From the NCBI RefSeq assembly GCF_026745355.1, contig NC_079202.1:24644897-24708896 (forward strand): DNA of 64,000 nt. The letters run 5' to 3'. The position numbers were made by a program, and so were the translations under genes. Positions 1-10,402 of the stretch are shown here, piece after piece (the first letter of the stretch is position 1; the number at the start of each line of letters is the position of its first letter). The notes beneath the pieces are model-generated. The model saw only the letters and a list, made by a program, of their open reading frames with translations, did no database searches and was not told the DNA's origin. This DNA comes from Beta vulgaris subsp. vulgaris (taxonomy: Eukaryota; Streptophyta; Magnoliopsida; Caryophyllales; Amaranthaceae).

Positions 1-569
1 TTTTTTTTTTGCATTTCATCCCCAATGAAATTGGTCATCTATGGTAAGACATAAGATCGAACTACGAGGGTTTTGATCCATGGGTGGATTTAAATTTTGC
101 AATGATTGGTACATAGTGCAACTTCAATGCACAAACCTACCATGTACAAATGATGTATTAGTTCTTCAAACACAAAAAAATGGTTGATCTGTATATGTAT
201 AAATTATGTGTTTTCTTTCTTTTGACTAGCCATGATTACTTTAAAATGAAAAATGACGTATTTAGTCAGAGCCTAATCTGTAGAACGAAGGAGGAGACGT
301 GTTCCATACCTTCACACCTCTTAAGCTAAACCCCGAACCTTATCTCATAGTATGAAAGACCAATTTTCAGAAAGCCTTATCCATATAAAATCATCATCGT
401 TTTTAATGATATTTCTTAAAATTGATTATAAAATGATTTATTCAATAAATATGTGCCTATTCAGATATTAATAGGGAGGTAATTTCAATGTTTTATAAAA
501 ATCATAGTCCAATGAGAGACTTTTGTGGGATTCGAACCGTTAATTAAGAATGTTAAAAATCGAGTAACA
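1..569 (+). mobile_element. 3' part of an LTR (Ogre/Tat-like Ty3/gypsy)
   Basis: This is AT-rich, non-coding sequence that ends in CA at 568-569. After a 5-nt spacer comes a primer-binding-site-like sequence (575-592), so I read the stretch as the end of a 5' LTR. The left end lies outside the window and no second LTR is visible, so length and TSD cannot be checked. The internal region behind it is cut by the CACTA element at 1474. Assignment to the Ogre/Tat lineage rests only on the PBS type. Confidence 0.45.
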
Positions 570-574
570 TGAGT

Positions 575-592
575 TGGCGATTCCACTAGGGA
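575..592 (+). other. Putative primer-binding site, tRNA-Arg type
   Basis: TGGCGATTCCACTAGGGA lies 5 nt downstream of a terminal CA. It resembles the tRNA-Arg-type PBS known from Ogre/Tat retrotransposons, with two or three transition-type differences. The family assignment is from memory of that motif, not from an alignment. Confidence 0.5.
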
Positions 593-886
593 CTATACTT
601 CCATTTGAAGTATTATACATTTAAACCTGAAAAATGCTTTATTTTTCATATGTATATATCATGAAAAAGTTAATCATGGCTATCCACAATTTATTTTTGT
701 ATATACATGCTTATATAAAAATTACGTGTACTTGGTAGTTCATAGATCCATACACGTGCATTCTTTTTAACCATTTTCTTATTAGGTATGATATCTCTGT
801 GTATTGACAAGAGTCAGAATTTTAGAATGACAAATTAATGAATTAAAGGCGTAAAACATGCATTCGAGTTGGGTGTATCTCCATAC

Positions 887-1006
<120 letters not shown>

Positions 1007-1012
1007 TGTTTA

Positions 1013-1432
1013 TGCAAACTTTTGCTTGTTTTGTAGGACCACTAAAAGCGCAGGCAACAGTAAGTCCATCAATAGGTCCAAGACCATTACGGGCCAATAT
1101 ATCGGAAAATCCAGCATTAATATGGTTCATGTTCCAAAAGATAACAACGACGGTCAAGTCCAATGCTAATCTTCAGCTAAGTATAATTATTACGCAAGAT
1201 CTAGCTCCACACACATTTGTGTTTCAGCAAACTTTTGCTTGTTTTGTAGATACTTCTTCATTTTGTAGGCTTTTTCTTGTCTTGCAAAATTATGTATATA
1301 TGTGTTTCTACAAATCTTTCCTTGTTTTGCAAGTACTTCTTTCATTGTGCAAGCTTTTGATTGTCTTGCAAAATTATATTTTTCATATGTATCTATTTCT
1401 GCAAACTTTTGCTTGTTTTGCAGGTACCGATG
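1013..1432. repeat. Degenerate repeats around 'aaacttttgcttgttttg'
   Basis: The core 'gcaaacttttgcttgttttg' occurs near 1015, 1228 and 1404. Shorter variants ('cttgtcttgcaaaattat', 'ccttgttttgcaag') lie between. The block is non-coding and ends just before the CACTA terminus at 1474. It is probably leader sequence of the interrupted LTR retrotransposon. Confidence 0.7.
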
Positions 1433-1502
1433 TGAAAAGAATGGTTTTAGATTGCAGAGCAACTAGAATCATTCACTAGTGGAAAAATAAGGAAAGGCTG
1501 CG

Positions 1503-2815
1503 TGACAGGCTAAAGTCGTATCAGCTTATCAAAAGTAATCCTAAAGTCCTCTAACAAATAGTAGTCAGGGAAGTAGGGTCGAATCCACAGAGAAACAATG
1601 TTCTTTTCCTAATTGTCAGTCAAATCTAGAGTATAGGAACGAGTGTTTGTGAGTAATTATACTAAACTAGACTATACCTATATCAAGAATTATCAAGAAT
1701 AAAAGGTCTAGGGCATAGGTTCACCAATGATCAATATTTCGGGATGAAACACAAAAATCAACAATTAACAATGCAGTGAAATAGGTTAATTCACTCTCTC
1801 AAGTCTAAATCAACCATAGAACGGTATTAACAGGCTCTCGCAATTTATTAATACCAACTCTACCTATTGAAACTAGCCCTAATATCAAGTTTATACCTCT
1901 CGGCGCATAACATAATATTGCAACACTATAACAATCAAATCTGGCCAAATTGGATTGAATAGATATAAAAACATTCAATAGGAATCAACATGCATCAATA
2001 AAAATCAATACTTTAATAAACATCCCTTCCTAATTGATCATGGATCCCCCTAAACCCTAGAAATAGACTACTCAATCATAATTGGGGAAAACATATTCAT
2101 AATTAAATAAGCAAACATGAATTAATAATCAAGGATTGAATAGGAATAAGAAGAGAAAAGAAATAATACCAATTGTAGAACCAATCTTGCAAAAATCAAA
2201 GCTTCTATTGAAAATTCAATGTAATTGGGGAAAAAGCAAAACTAGGGTTCTTCACGAATTGAGAGAAAAAGAGTTCTAATCTTTTATGAATTAATGATGG
2301 AGAAAACAAAATAGAAAATAAGATAGGAAATAATAATATTCCCTTGAGTCTTTATACCTTTTTATTTCCTAAAACAACTAGAAAAGTAGAGTCTAATTCG
2401 TCAAAAGATAAAGCCTTATTCGACTAGGAAACCCGGAATAACCCGCGAAACAGAGTCAACTTGTAAAGACCATATCTCGCAAACTAGAAGTCGTATCGGG
2501 GCGTGTAATATACCGTTGGAAAGCTCTTCAAGTCTAGTTTCCAACCCCACTATAAATCACTAAATGCCGATCTCTGGATAATGATTTATGATCAAAAGAG
2601 TGCACATCACTCAATTTCCATACTTCTTTTAATATGTTTCCGCTATGTTTGAGTTGCAATCCGACTCGAAGATGCCCTTTGGACTTCTCATTTGACTTAG
2701 CTCCTTCCTATATGCTTCTCATGCTTAAGCTTGTCCAATAATACTCCAATTGTGTTCTCAATACCTGAAAACTATCAAAAACACCGAAAATGATAACCTA
2801 CAATATGACTCATCA
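1503..2815 (-). repeat. 3' LTR of the Athila-like element
   Basis: This is a 1313-bp LTR, starting TGACAGGC on the plus strand and ending ACTCATCA. It matches 7447-8860 almost throughout but lacks a segment of about 100 bp near its right end, replaced by a short 'tgataacctacaa' stretch. It is bordered on the inside by a purine tract, read on the minus strand as agcttgggggagtt. Confidence 0.93.
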
Positions 2816-5356
2816 AACTCCCCCAAGCTAAACTGTTGCTTGTCCTCAAGCAATCAAACAATAGACATGGGAAGAAAATGATAACCTACAATATGGGACT
2901 AAAACAGGGTCAAGCACACAATCCAAAACACGAGAGATATCAATACTACATGAACCAAGCATCGAGTATCAATGAAACAAAGCCGCATAGCACGTCATGT
3001 GACCAATCAACTCAACAATCTTACCACAAACCCTTTCCCCCAAGCTGGACTTAACAAAACTTGACATACCTCACTATAGGTATGTGAACTAATACCCTCT
3101 TGTGTTTAGGGCGAAAATCAATGACACTCAACGATCTCAACCTATATATATCAACTCAGAAGAAGCAGTACTCTTTAACTTTGACCTTTTGACTCACCTT
3201 CAACACGAAAAATGCAACACACAAAGATCAAGAGGACTTTCAAGGGTTGTAATGAGGCTAGGGTTAAGGGTATGGATCATATTTTGGGAAATGTGGTGGA
3301 AAAGCCAAGAAGGGGAGCAAATATCAATGCAAAAACGGCCTAACAAGGCATTCACAACTTCATATAACACCATCATTACCAAAATATCACCACAATATCT
3401 TTCATGCATAGTAACCCATATATAACCTTTTCACTTTTCTTTCAAAAATATGTTCACTTTCTTTGTTTCTTTCATTTCTTTTTCTTCATTCTTTTTCCAT
3501 ATTGCCAAAATGTCTTTGAACCACATTCAAATTCGATGATAAAGCTCATTAATAACACTTTCCTTCAACAAAACCATGCATTAACTACATCCATGTAATA
3601 CAGTATGACCAGAACTAACACTTGCTCCCCCAAGCTAGGCTTGGGACAATAATCAAATGAGGTTAAGGGTTGTAATATGGGTGAAAGTAGCAAGAAAGGG
3701 TCAAGAAAGCTCAGCGGGGCTAGAGACGGGAAATATGTAAACAAGTAGAACTCTGGAGCTAAAATCATGAAATGAACGCCTCAATCATATCAAATAGTGT
3801 ACACAATCAAGTATCAAGGAGTACCAGGTCAAAATCAAGATCAATACATCAACTGAGGAACTAATCACTCATGAAAGAACATAACTGACACAGATTCGTC
3901 AGTTTATTAGACACGGAAGCTCACATGGGTCAATTTTGTCTGCACAGTAAAGTTAAAGCCAGCCAGAGAGATCAAATAGTCTTACCAAGGCCAATCAATC
4001 GTATCACAATTATGCTATGAAGAATCATGAAACCACTGTACAACAAAGCTGAAGAGCTGTAGTAGAGATATCCACAAAGTTCTCGAAGGTGTGCCAACAA
4101 TAGTCCCATAGATGAAAACTAGAATGAAATGAGCTAGCTAAAGTGCAACTATGATGCAACTAAGAAAGCAGTACATTTTTTTTGGTTACACGTAAAATCC
4201 TATTCCTAATGAACATGCAAAAGCGTGTAACAACTACAAAGCAATAAAAACTACACTAGAAAGCAATAAAGGATAGAATATCCCTCCCCCAAGCTAAATA
4301 CAGCACAGTGTCTCACTGTGTAAAAAGTAAGGGAAGGGAAAAAAGAAAGCTCACGCAACGGGAGCTTCGTCCATTGAGGAGGGCTCTGGAGTAGTGTTGA
4401 TGGCAATTAGAACTTCAACACAAGTACCACGTGAAGGACAAGATTGAGTGATGTAGGGGACTTGATTGAGGAAATCCAAGTATGTATCCAAGAGTCCCAA
4501 TTGAAATTTCAAAGCACCTTCAAGAAGAAACCCCAATTCAATGAGAAAGTTTAGGGTTTGAAGATGATGTGAATGGAAAAAAAAGGGGGGGGGGGTGGCG
4601 GTGGGGATGTGTGGGGTCGAGAGTGTTTGAGGGTGGGGTTTTGTTTGTTTTTTTTTTTTTTTTTGGTTGGGTATCGTTGGTTGGGTGTGCGGATGGTAGT
4701 AGGGGAGTTCGAAATCCCGCGGGCGCGGGCTATAACCGCGGGCGACAGAAAAATGTGATGTGGGGGAAATTTTGGTTGTGGGCACGGGCTACACCCCGCG
4801 GGCGCAGGCTCGACCCCGCGGGCGGACAGAAATTTGGGGGGGTCGGGGGAGTTTAGGCTGCGGGCGCGGGGTTTCGGGTGGGGGGCGCGAGGTAAGTGTG
4901 GAGTTCGGAAGTCCCGCGGGCGCAGGCTAAAACCCGCGGGCGGACAGAACAATGGGGAGGGAAGGTCGTGGCTGGCCGCGGGCGCATGTTGAACCTCGTG
5001 CTTGCACCTAGGGTCAAAATGAGCACACCGAAACCACTAAATAACACTTGTTAGCATGGTTAGTCTAATAAAAATAAAATTAAATAATAAAAAAAATGAA
5101 TATGGAATTCAAGTGAATTCAAAAACATAAAAGAAACTAACTAAACTAAAAAAAAAAAAGAAACGAATTCAAGTGAATTCAAAAACACAAAAATAAAAAT
5201 AAATTGAATTCAAGTAAATTCAATATGCAAATATTTTTGTTCTTTTCTTTTTTTTAGAGAAATGAAGAGTAAAACAAAAAGGAAGAGTTAGAGATTCGGG
5301 TTGCCTCCCGAATAGCGCTGGTTTATGCAGGTCCCGCACGACCGTTTACCTCTACA
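2816..5356 (-). other. Non-coding 3' region of the Athila-like element with repeated polypurine tracts
   Basis: No convincing coding sequence is present, and pol is absent. The motif CTCCCCCAAGCT, which is the purine tract seen from the plus strand, occurs next to the LTR at about 2818. Near copies lie at about 3045, 3625 and 4285. A pyrimidine-rich stretch lies around 3420-3500 and a GC-rich repeat at 4705-4990. Confidence 0.75.
4705..4990. repeat. GC-rich imperfect repeat of CCCGCGGGCGCGGGC type
   Basis: Four or five copies of a core like 'cccgcgggcgcaggct', each followed by 'acccgcgggcggacagaa', recur about every 50-100 bp. Each core is close to palindromic (CCCGCGGG). The block is an island of high GC in AT-rich surroundings and produces spurious long proline/glycine-rich open frames on both strands. 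Confidence 0.8.
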
Positions 5357-6930
5357 TTACACAGATCGATCGAACCTCTTTACCTGTTGGCATCCATCAA
5401 GGTCAAATTCTTCACTTGCTAGCATCTTCTCAATAGCAGCTACTTCATTGCTCCATATACTGCCATCACCTATGGAAGAATCAAGACAAAGTACCGCCTC
5501 CAAGGGGTCTCTATAGAGAGCTTCGGGAATGTTATCATGGAAAATTACAACCACATCAATACTCCAACACTTTTCCTCTAGCATAGGACTTTTCAGAGCA
5601 GTGCTTAGATTAAAAGTGACCTCATCATCTCCAACAGATAGTGTAAGCTTACCATTTTTCACATCAATGACGGCACCTGCATTATGAAGGAATGGCCTAC
5701 CCAAAATGATTGGAATTTGCCTATCTTCCTCCATATCAAGTACAATAAAGTCCACGGGAATAAAGAATTTACCTACTCTAACTGGTACATCCTCTAAAAT
5801 ACCTAGGGGGTATTTAACAGAACGGTCAGCCATTTGTAGAGTAATATTGGTAACTTTAAAAATTTTCATATTCAATTTTGAGGAAACAGACAATGGCATA
5901 ACACTCACACTAGCCCCCAAATCACATAAAGCTTTATCAATGAACAAACTACCAATGTGACAAGGTATACAGAAACTACCAGGATCTTTTAATTTTGGTG
6001 GAGATTTATTTTGTAAAAGGGCACTACATTCTTCAGTAAAAGCAACCGTCTCCACCTCATTAAAAGCCCGTTTCCTAGTCAAGATATCTTTCATAAATTT
6101 TGCATAAGCAGGCACTTGAGTAATTAATTCTGTGAAAGGAACTGTTACCTGAAGATTCTTGACGACTTCCAAAAACATACCAAATTGCTTGTCTAGCTTA
6201 CTCTTAAGGTGACGATTGGGGAAAGGAAGTTTGATAGGAGGAATCCCAATACCAGGCTTTTTGGCTGCATTGGTCTCTTCATGTTCAGTTGCTTGCTTAG
6301 AGTTCTCCTTGTCATTTTTAGCTTCAGCTGGGATCTGTTCCTTATCATTTTCCACACTCAAAGTATCATCAATAGGTATGGGTGGTCCATTGTAGTGAGA
6401 ACCACTTCGGAGAGTGATTGCATTTGCCGAATTTGTAGGCTGAACAGGTTGTGCTGGAAGAGCACCTTGTTGTCGAGTAAAGTTCGAAGTAGCCAATTGT
6501 GCCAACTGATTCTCCAACATCTTATTGTGAGCAAGAATGGACTCAATTTGTGCTTTGTCAGCTTGTCGATCCTTTTGCATTTGTAGCATCATGTTTCTCA
6601 TCTCAACCATCATTGGATCGGCAGGAGGTGCTTGTTGAGATGGATTGAAAGGTGGTCTAGAGAAACCGGAGGGTGTTGGGAAGGTTGTTGGTAATACCTC
6701 TGGTTCATCTCTGATTCTGGTGGAGTAATAGAGACAATGCTGCTAGAATCAGAGTCAGAATCCAAGGGATTATCTTCCCTTGAATTATCTCGCAACTGTC
6801 TGGAAAAGTTCTTCTGTCTATGAAAGGATCTTTCGATTTCAGGATCAAATGGTAGGCAATCTGAACTCAAACTCCTGCGCATAGAAGAACTAAAGCACAA
6901 ACAATGAAGAGATTTCGTCCAAAAGAACAA
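5357..6930 (-). pseudogene. Athila-type gag remnant plus aspartic protease
   Basis: Reading starts near 6882 with a gag N-terminal motif (DPEIERSF) and an acidic, serine-rich stretch. A 1-nt frameshift near 6662 leads into a 418-codon open frame (6613-5357). This frame has a coiled-coil-like segment (MVEMRNMMLQMQKDRQ), a linker with TLRSGSHY, and then the Athila-type protease core (LCDLGASVSVMP, later PIILGRPFL). The large capsid domain that normally lies between the gag N-terminus and this linker is missing, and no RT follows. The 418-codon frame has no stop, which is notable in so degraded a region. Gag/protease normally build and mature the virus-like particle. A function for this truncated form is not demonstrable. 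Confidence 0.85.
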
Positions 6931-7056
6931 GTGTTCTCTGAGACGAGAGTGTATAATCTAGACTCTAAAACAATTGAAGAAAATGGAACAAAACCATTTC
7001 CCCGGCAATGGATTTTGACAATTGACAATATTTTGGGTCCCTTGGTGGCGACATTT

Positions 7057-7165
7057 AGTTGAGATTGGATTGATGGGTATTACATTGGTTGTGTGGTGAT
7101 TCTTGTGAATTAGTTGAGATTGGATTGATGGGTATTATATTGGTTGTGTGGTGATTCTTGTGAAG
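7057..7165. repeat. 55-bp tandem duplication in the Athila leader
   Basis: Two nearly identical units beginning 'agttgagattggattgatg' lie at 7057 and 7112. They sit between the PBS and the gag remnant of the Athila-like element. Confidence 0.85.
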
Positions 7166-7423
7166 TTGTTGTGATTGTTTTGTGGTGATTGTTCTTGGTT
7201 GTGTGCTCAAAAGCGTCATGAGATCCTCCGCGAGAGTCTTGTCTAAGCCTAAACCCATCTAAAATCCCAATGAGCACTCTTGCAAAATACAAAAGAAAAC
7301 CCCCTCCAAACTACCTTCAAAGACTTCCACAACTTCAAAATCCAAAGCATCTAAATCCACCACTTCCAAAGCCACCACATCCATCCCACCCCCTCCACCT
7401 TCACCCCCACTCTCACCCTCCAC

Positions 7424-7441
7424 TCCCCGGCAACGGCGCCA
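7424..7441 (-). other. Primer-binding site, tRNA-Asp type
   Basis: On the minus strand, TGGCGCCGTTGCCGGGGA begins 5 nt inside the 5' LTR end (7447). This is the tRNA-Asp-type PBS typical of Athila elements, and it fixes the element's orientation. Confidence 0.9.
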
Positions 7442-7446
7442 AATTT

Positions 7447-8860
7447 TGACACGCTAAAGTCGTATCACCTTATTAAAAGTTATCCTAAAGTCCTCTAACA
7501 AATAGTAGTCAGGGAAGTAGGGTCGAATCCACAGAGAAACAGTGTTCTTTTCCTAATTGTCAGTAAAATCTAAAGTATAGGAACGAGTGTTTGTGAGTAA
7601 TTATACTAAACTAGACTATAACTATATCAAGAATTATCAAGAATAAAAGGTCTAGGGCATAGGTTCACCAATGATCAATATTTCGGGATGAAACACAAAA
7701 ATCAACAATTAACAATGCAGTTAAATAGGTTAATTCGCTCTCTCAAGTCTAAATCAACCATAGAACGGTATTAACAGGCTCTCGCAATTTATTAATACCA
7801 ACTCTACCTATTGAAACTAGCCTTAATATCAAGTTTATACCTCTCGGCGCATAACCTAATATTGCAACACTATAACAATCAAATCTGGCCAAATTGGATT
7901 GAATAGATATTAAAACATTCAATAGGAATCAACATGCATTAATAAAAATCAATACTTTAATAAACATCCCTTCCTAATTGATCATGGATCCTCCTAAACC
8001 CTAGAAATAGACTACTCAATCATAATTGGGGAAAACATAATCATAATTAAATATGCAAACATGAATTAATAATCAAGGATTGAATAGGTATAAGAAGAGA
8101 AAAGAAATAATACCAATTGTAGAAGCAATCTTGCAAAAATCAAAGCTTCTATTGAAAATTCAATGTAATTGGGGAAAAAGCAAAACTAGGGTTCTTCACT
8201 AATTGAGAGAAAAAGAGTTCTAATCTTTTATGCATTAATGATGGAGAAAACAAAATAGAAAATAAGATAGGAAATAATAATATTCCCTTGAGTCTTTATA
8301 CCTTTCTATTTCCTAAAACAACTAGAAAAATAGAGTCTAATTCGTCAAAAGATAAAGCCTTATTCGACTAGGAAACCCGGAATAACCCGCGAAATAGCGT
8401 CAACTTGTAAAGACCATATCTCGCAAACTAGAAGTCGTATTGGGGCGTATAATATACCGTTGGAAAGTTCTTCAAGTCTAGTTTCCAACCCCACTAGAAT
8501 CACTAAATTCCGATTTCTGGATAATGAGTTATGATCAAAATAGTGCACATGACTCAATTTCCATACTTCTTTTAATATGTTTCCGCTATGTTTGAGTTGC
8601 AATCCGACTCGAAGATTCCCTTTGGACTTCTCATTTGACTTAGCTCCTTCCTATATGCTTCTCATGCTTAAGCTTGTCCAATAATACTCCAATTGTGTTC
8701 TCAATACCTGAAAACTATCAAAAACACCGAAAACACACACAAGAGTGATATCTTCTCAACTTAAGTAACTATATGCAATTATGGACTAAAAATGCAACTA
8801 AATGATCCTAAAATGCAACCTAAATGCATCATGAAATGCCTATATTAATATGACTCATCA
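7447..8860 (-). repeat. 5' LTR of the Athila-like element
   Basis: This is a 1414-bp LTR bounded on the plus strand by TGACACGC and ACTCATCA. It is followed by the TSD copy CTGCG (8861-8865). It keeps the segment of about 100 bp that is missing in the 1503-2815 copy. Confidence 0.93.
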
Positions 8861-8946
8861 CTGCGCTAAAAAAGGCCCTTAGGGCTGCGCTTTTTGACAT
8901 CAGCCCTTTCAATAGCAGCCTTCACTTTTTAAGTAGGGTTGCGCTT

Positions 8947-10306
8947 TGTTGAACCCTAGTTTTGATGATGACAAAGAAACAAAGATGCAAACTAAGTAGT
9001 GAACTAATGAGTTATTTAAGTGTATGATTTTCTAAGGTATCATTGAAAGGAACAAAGAGAATACTAAGTCAAGGAAGAAGTCATGTAAGGATTTCGAAGA
9101 CTAAGTGAAGATGTTTCCCAAAAGTGATACTGGAGCAGCATTGGATCAAGAAGAATAAAAGCAAGACGTTTTATTTTCTAGTTCCATTGTAAAAGGAACA
9201 AGTAAGGATGGTAAGGAACACTGGTAGTCTTATTTGAGAATGAGAGTTTGTTCCTTTCTAAAGAACAAACTAAATAGCACTAAACGAATCTCTTAAAGGA
9301 ACTTAACAAATAAAAGGAACTAGACTTAGGCTTGAAGCAGTATAACGGTTCGATTATGAAGTTGAATAAGTCATGCCTAAATAATAGGAAACCGTTTTTA
9401 TCTAAGTGAAAATCAGTTTTAATAGAAAATCTTTTTTGGAAAAGATTTTGTTTTTCGAAAAAGAAAAGAAAATAATTATCCAGATTTTAAGAGGATTTTA
9501 TTTAAAAGATAATATTTTCTTAAAGATTAAAATTCAGTTTTAAATATATTTTAAAGTTAACTGATTTTCGGATAAAGCTCAAGAAACTCCTAATCTTTAG
9601 GAGCAATGGCTAAAACATGTCCACATTCGAAAGGAGATCATGGGATCATGGGATATGTTAAGGAACGTGTTCCTTAAGGGAAGGAACATCATGGGATAAT
9701 GGATTTAACATGAACACGATTCTAATTCCCGCGTTCTATATGTTTGTCACTATAAATATTGAAGTCTAAATAAGTTCCAAAGTGTGTCTGACTAAGTAAT
9801 TAAGTGAGTTTAACTAATTTAGTGTCAGTGCCTTCATTCTCTCATAATACCCATTTGTTCTTTGCTTACTTACTCTAATTCCACTAAGCTTATTTCGATC
9901 ATTTGTATTTTGGTTTTTGGGGTAAGGGGACTTTGAGTGAAGTTCTGTAAGAGAGAATCTTTGAGTAAATGTAGTAAGAGTGAGAAAACTTCGAGTGAAG
10001 TTGAGAGGAACTACTGTTAAGGGAACAGTGGCTCGGGAACTTGAGTTTAGGAACTCAAGGTGTGGCTCGAGAATAGAATTAGGTTGTAACAAAGTTGTTT
10101 GGCCTAATTAGTGAAAGAGTTGAGTTTAAAATCCCTAGTGGTCGAGGTTGTTTCTTCTTGTTGGGCCCAAGAAGTTTTTCCTCGTAAAAATCCCTTGTGT
10201 TCCTCTAGCTTATTTATTTGTTTAAGTTTAAATTTCCGCAAAAAGTTACGTTTATTTCTACACATACAATTCACCCCCCTCTTGTAGTGTTCCTAGGGAA
10301 ATAACA
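8947..10306 (+). mobile_element. Solo LTR, probably Ty1/copia
   Basis: A 1360-bp unit begins TGTTGAACCC and ends AAATAACA. It is flanked by a perfect 5-bp TSD, CGCTT (8942-8946 and 10307-10311). There is no internal coding region, so it is a solo LTR left by LTR-LTR recombination. A TATA-like 'tataaata' near 9752 and an end segment 'ttcacccccctctt' support plus orientation and resemble copia (Tork/Sire-like) LTRs. It sits inside the sub-terminal repeats of CACTA-1. Confidence 0.88.
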
Positions 10307-10402
10307 CGCTTGAAAAGTGCAGCCCTTCACAAGGAAGGGTTGCGCTTTCTTGATAAAAGCGCAGCCCTTCAAGCTTAGAAGGGTTGCACTTTTTAGGTAA
10401 TA
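10307..10402. repeat. Sub-terminal repeats of CACTA-1 (AGCGCAGCCCTT type)
   Basis: Several direct and inverted copies of 'agcgcagcccttc' / 'gaagggttgcgcttt' continue the series begun at 1492 and 8861. In CACTA elements such arrays are the binding sites of the TNPA-like protein. That function is inferred from the family. The same motif family occurs in CACTA-2 at 62148-62465. Confidence 0.85.

Larger units (their letters stand above)
1503..8860 (-). mobile_element. Non-autonomous Athila-like Ty3/gypsy retrotransposon
   Basis: Two direct LTRs (1503-2815 and 7447-8860), each bounded by TG...CA, are flanked by the 5-bp TSD CTGCG (1498-1502 and 8861-8865). A tRNA-Asp-type PBS sits at 7424-7441 and a purine tract abuts the other LTR at 2816-2830, so the element is read on the minus strand. 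Only gag flanks and protease survive (5357-6930). No reverse transcriptase, RNase H or integrase sequence is present, so mobility would have needed helper proteins. The LTRs are very similar by eye except for about 100 bp missing from the left copy near its end, which suggests a fairly recent insertion into CACTA-1. Confidence 0.93.

Noticed and set aside
4351..5047. Overlapping proline/glycine-rich open frames on both strands
   Set aside because: They follow the GC-rich repeat and homopolymer runs; no domain, and they lie in the non-coding Athila 3' region.
9814..10092. 92-residue minus-strand protein
   Set aside because: Lies within a solo LTR opposite to its promoter direction and has no domain.
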